Source: JAXGPX01 sp040766745 (GTDB lineage: Bacteria; Bacillota; Sulfobacillia; Fermentithermobacillales; Fermentithermobacillaceae). Taken from it: 64,000 nt of DNA. Under the pieces are notes generated by a model. That model saw nothing but the letters and a program-made list of their open reading frames with translations. It searched no databases and had not been told where the DNA came from. Made by a program: the position numbers and the translations under genes. This document shows positions 62,608 to 64,000 of the stretch, piece after piece (within the stretch, counting starts at the first letter, position 1; each line of letters opens with the position of its first letter). The stretch lies in the NCBI GenBank assembly GCA_040766745.1, contig JAXGPX010000003.1:124001-188000 (forward strand), written 5' to 3'.

Positions 62608-64000
62608 ATGAAGACCAAATTCAGAGAATTGACTATGAGAATGCTGGCGGCTGCAGGCCCAACATTTAGGCGGTTCTGGGTGTCAGTTGGATTCACGGTA
62701 GCCCTGACAACCACTTTGATAATGAGTACTACCGGCCCGTATCCACGTCCGGCTGAGGTGCTAAACAGACTCTCCCCGGCGCTCCTGGCTGGAATACTTA
62801 CGTCATGGTGTGCAGTTCTGTTTTGGGAGTTTTGGAATCGGCGACTGAGTGCACAAACTCCAAGCAAGCAACAACCGCCTGCCCACATGGCCATCGCAGG
62901 CAATTTGATTGCACTAGGGGCCGCCGGTATAGTGACCGGGGCCACGTATGCCATGCTCAAAGGCCTCACCTTTGTCGCTATCAGCAGGCACGTGGGCATT
63001 TGCGTGTTTCTATTTCTGATGTTTTTCATAATTCCTCATATCCGCAAAAACCAGGGACTTGAGATGTATATAGTCAGGCTGTTCACTCAAGCAGTAGTAT
63101 CTGTCCTGTTTGCAGCAGTCATGTTTTTCGGGCTTTCAGCAATCACATTCACCGTCACATATCTCTTCTCTATAGACGTGTCATACCGAATCTACCTTCA
63201 AATATGGCTTGTTATGGTCGGAGTCCTGGCCCCGTTCCTGTTCATGGCAGGAGTCCCAGCGGCCGGGGCTACAGTTGAAAGCGACGATTATCCTAAGGTG
63301 CTCTATAACCTGGTCGTGTATGTAGTTACACCTCTCTTGACAACATATACCGTCATTCTATACCTGTACTTCGCCAAGATACTGATTACCCGGCAATGGC
63401 CTGTTGGCCTGGTATCTCACCTGGTGCTGTGGTACTCAGTAGCAAGCACTGCAATGCTGTACTTCGTCTGGCCACTGACTTCCGGCAACAAATGGGCAGA
63501 GACGTTTTCGCGATATTTCAAGAAAGCCGTGATTCCACTTCTGGTCATGATGTTCTTCTCCATCGGAATCAGAATCAAGTTCTATGGAATTACAGAGAAC
63601 CGGTACTACGTGTTGGTGTTGGGCCTGTGGGTCCTGGGATCCATGCTCTACCTGAATCTCGCTAAAGCAAGGAAAAGCGTCGTCCTCCCTGTTTCTCTGG
63701 CAATAGTAGTCGCGCTCTCAGTAATAGGGCCTTGGAGCAGTTTTGCCGTGTCGAAATGGAGTCAAAACCGGAGACTGGAACGTCTCTGTGATCAGTACGG
63801 AATGGCCGACAGTGGCACCATATCGCCATCATCTCAGGTTGCCCAGTCTGACCGCCGGGAAATGGCAGCCATTTTGCAGTACTTTGATCGCTATCATGAT
63901 CTGGCAGACGTAAAACTCCTGCCCCAGGGCTTTACATTAGCCCAGTTTGAGCAAGTGTTTGGGTTCTCCTACGCAGATACCGAGCTACCGGTACCGGTGC
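62608..64000 (+). CDS. DUF4153 multi-pass membrane protein (3' end outside window)
   Basis: The frame is open from ATG 62608 to the window edge, at least 464 residues. About ten hydrophobic segments and the DUF4153 hallmarks WPVGLVSHLVLWYSVASTAM and KFYGITENRYYVLVLGLW. AGAGGAGAG precedes the ATG by about 7 nt. The region after residue 360 (IGPWSSFAVSKWSQNRRLER, then a soluble stretch) continues the normal family layout. Function unknown; some Gram-positive homologues sit near cell-envelope genes. Confidence 0.88.
   Translation, partial: MKTKFRELTMRMLAAAGPTFRRFWVSVGFTVALTTTLIMSTTGPYPRPAEVLNRLSPALLAGILTSWCAVLFWEFWNRRLSAQTPSKQQPPAHMAIAGNLIALGAAGIVTGATYAMLKGLTFVAISRHVGICVFLFLMFFIIPHIRKNQGLEMYIVRLFTQAVVSVLFAAVMFFGLSAITFTVTYLFSIDVSYRIYLQIWLVMVGVLAPFLFMAGVPAAGATVESDDYPKVLYNLVVYVVTPLLTTYTVILYLYFAKILITRQWPVGLVSHLVLWYSVASTAMLYFVWPLTSGNKWAETFSRYFKKAVIPLLVMMFFSIGIRIKFYGITENRYYVLVLGLWVLGSMLYLNLAKARKSVVLPVSLAIVVALSVIGPWSSFAVSKWSQNRRLERLCDQYGMADSGTISPSSQVAQSDRREMAAILQYFDRYHDLADVKLLPQGFTLAQFEQVFGFSYADTELPVPV

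Noticed and set aside
62457..63029. Minus-strand 190-codon ORF
   Set aside because: It is antisense to the DUF4153 gene, which has a ribosome site, family motifs and membrane segments.

Overview
The window looks like chromosomal DNA from an anaerobic, probably spore-forming Gram-positive bacterium (Bacillota, Clostridia-like). The evidence is strong AGGAGG-type ribosome binding sites with many TTG and GTG starts, a c-di-AMP (ydaO-type) riboswitch, a GerMN-domain lipoprotein, an S-layer-homology protein, an LCP cell-wall ligase, a rubredoxin/rubrerythrin-type redox protein, and two TldD/TldE pairs. Genus cannot be fixed from sequence reading alone. No rRNA, tRNA, complete insertion sequence, phage or CRISPR array was seen.

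Layout: (1) 1-8.9 kb is a surface-polysaccharide locus: a Wzy/ligase-type membrane protein, two GT4 glycosyltransferases, a UDP-sugar epimerase, a UDP-glucose dehydrogenase, an asparagine-synthetase-like protein and an LCP attachment enzyme. (2) 9.4-14.6 kb starts with a near-consensus promoter and a c-di-AMP riboswitch. These precede a D-Ala-D-Ala-ligase-like enzyme, an opine-dehydrogenase-like enzyme and a B12-binding mutase-like protein, an unusual combination; a flavodoxin-like reductase follows. (3) 14.8-20.3 kb holds an ATP-grasp enzyme, a cluster of eight DnaA-box-like 8-mers, a four-part redox fusion protein with an operator-like palindrome, an HTH-nuclease protein and a NUDIX hydrolase. 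(4) 20.8-29.1 kb carries a complete Liv-type branched-chain amino acid ABC transporter followed by a creatininase-family hydrolase and a TldD/TldE pair. (5) 29.3-47.4 kb holds small unknowns, DapB, a GerMN lipoprotein, an M28 peptidase, an SLH protein, a second TldD/TldE pair, a HerA-like ATPase, an amidohydrolase, an orphan sensor-like protein and oligoendopeptidase F. (6) 47.6-58.7 kb is mostly minus-strand: a Mre11/Rad50-like pair, then a GntR-headed cluster of AtuA-family protein, DUF4387 protein, DASS transporter and PLP racemase. (7) 59.3-64 kb holds an old-yellow-enzyme homologue, a DUF188 protein, a tandem-repeat array and the start of a DUF4153 membrane protein.

The most striking non-coding signal is a dispersed element of about 360-373 bp present three times (19011-19368 inverted, 48251-48622, 60527-60899). 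Each copy has three 18-bp palindromic sites (consensus CCGTCGGTATACCGACGG) at each end, spaced about 31 bp centre to centre, around a core of about 200 bp with a shared ATGCAT landmark and no convincing gene. I do not recognise it as a described family. It could be a non-autonomous mobile element with arrayed recombinase sites, or a phased protein-binding element. Other items worth a look are the TATNCACA cluster, the riboswitch-led cluster, a possible 18-codon mini-gene with its own promoter and terminator, and a 123-bp higher-order tandem repeat.
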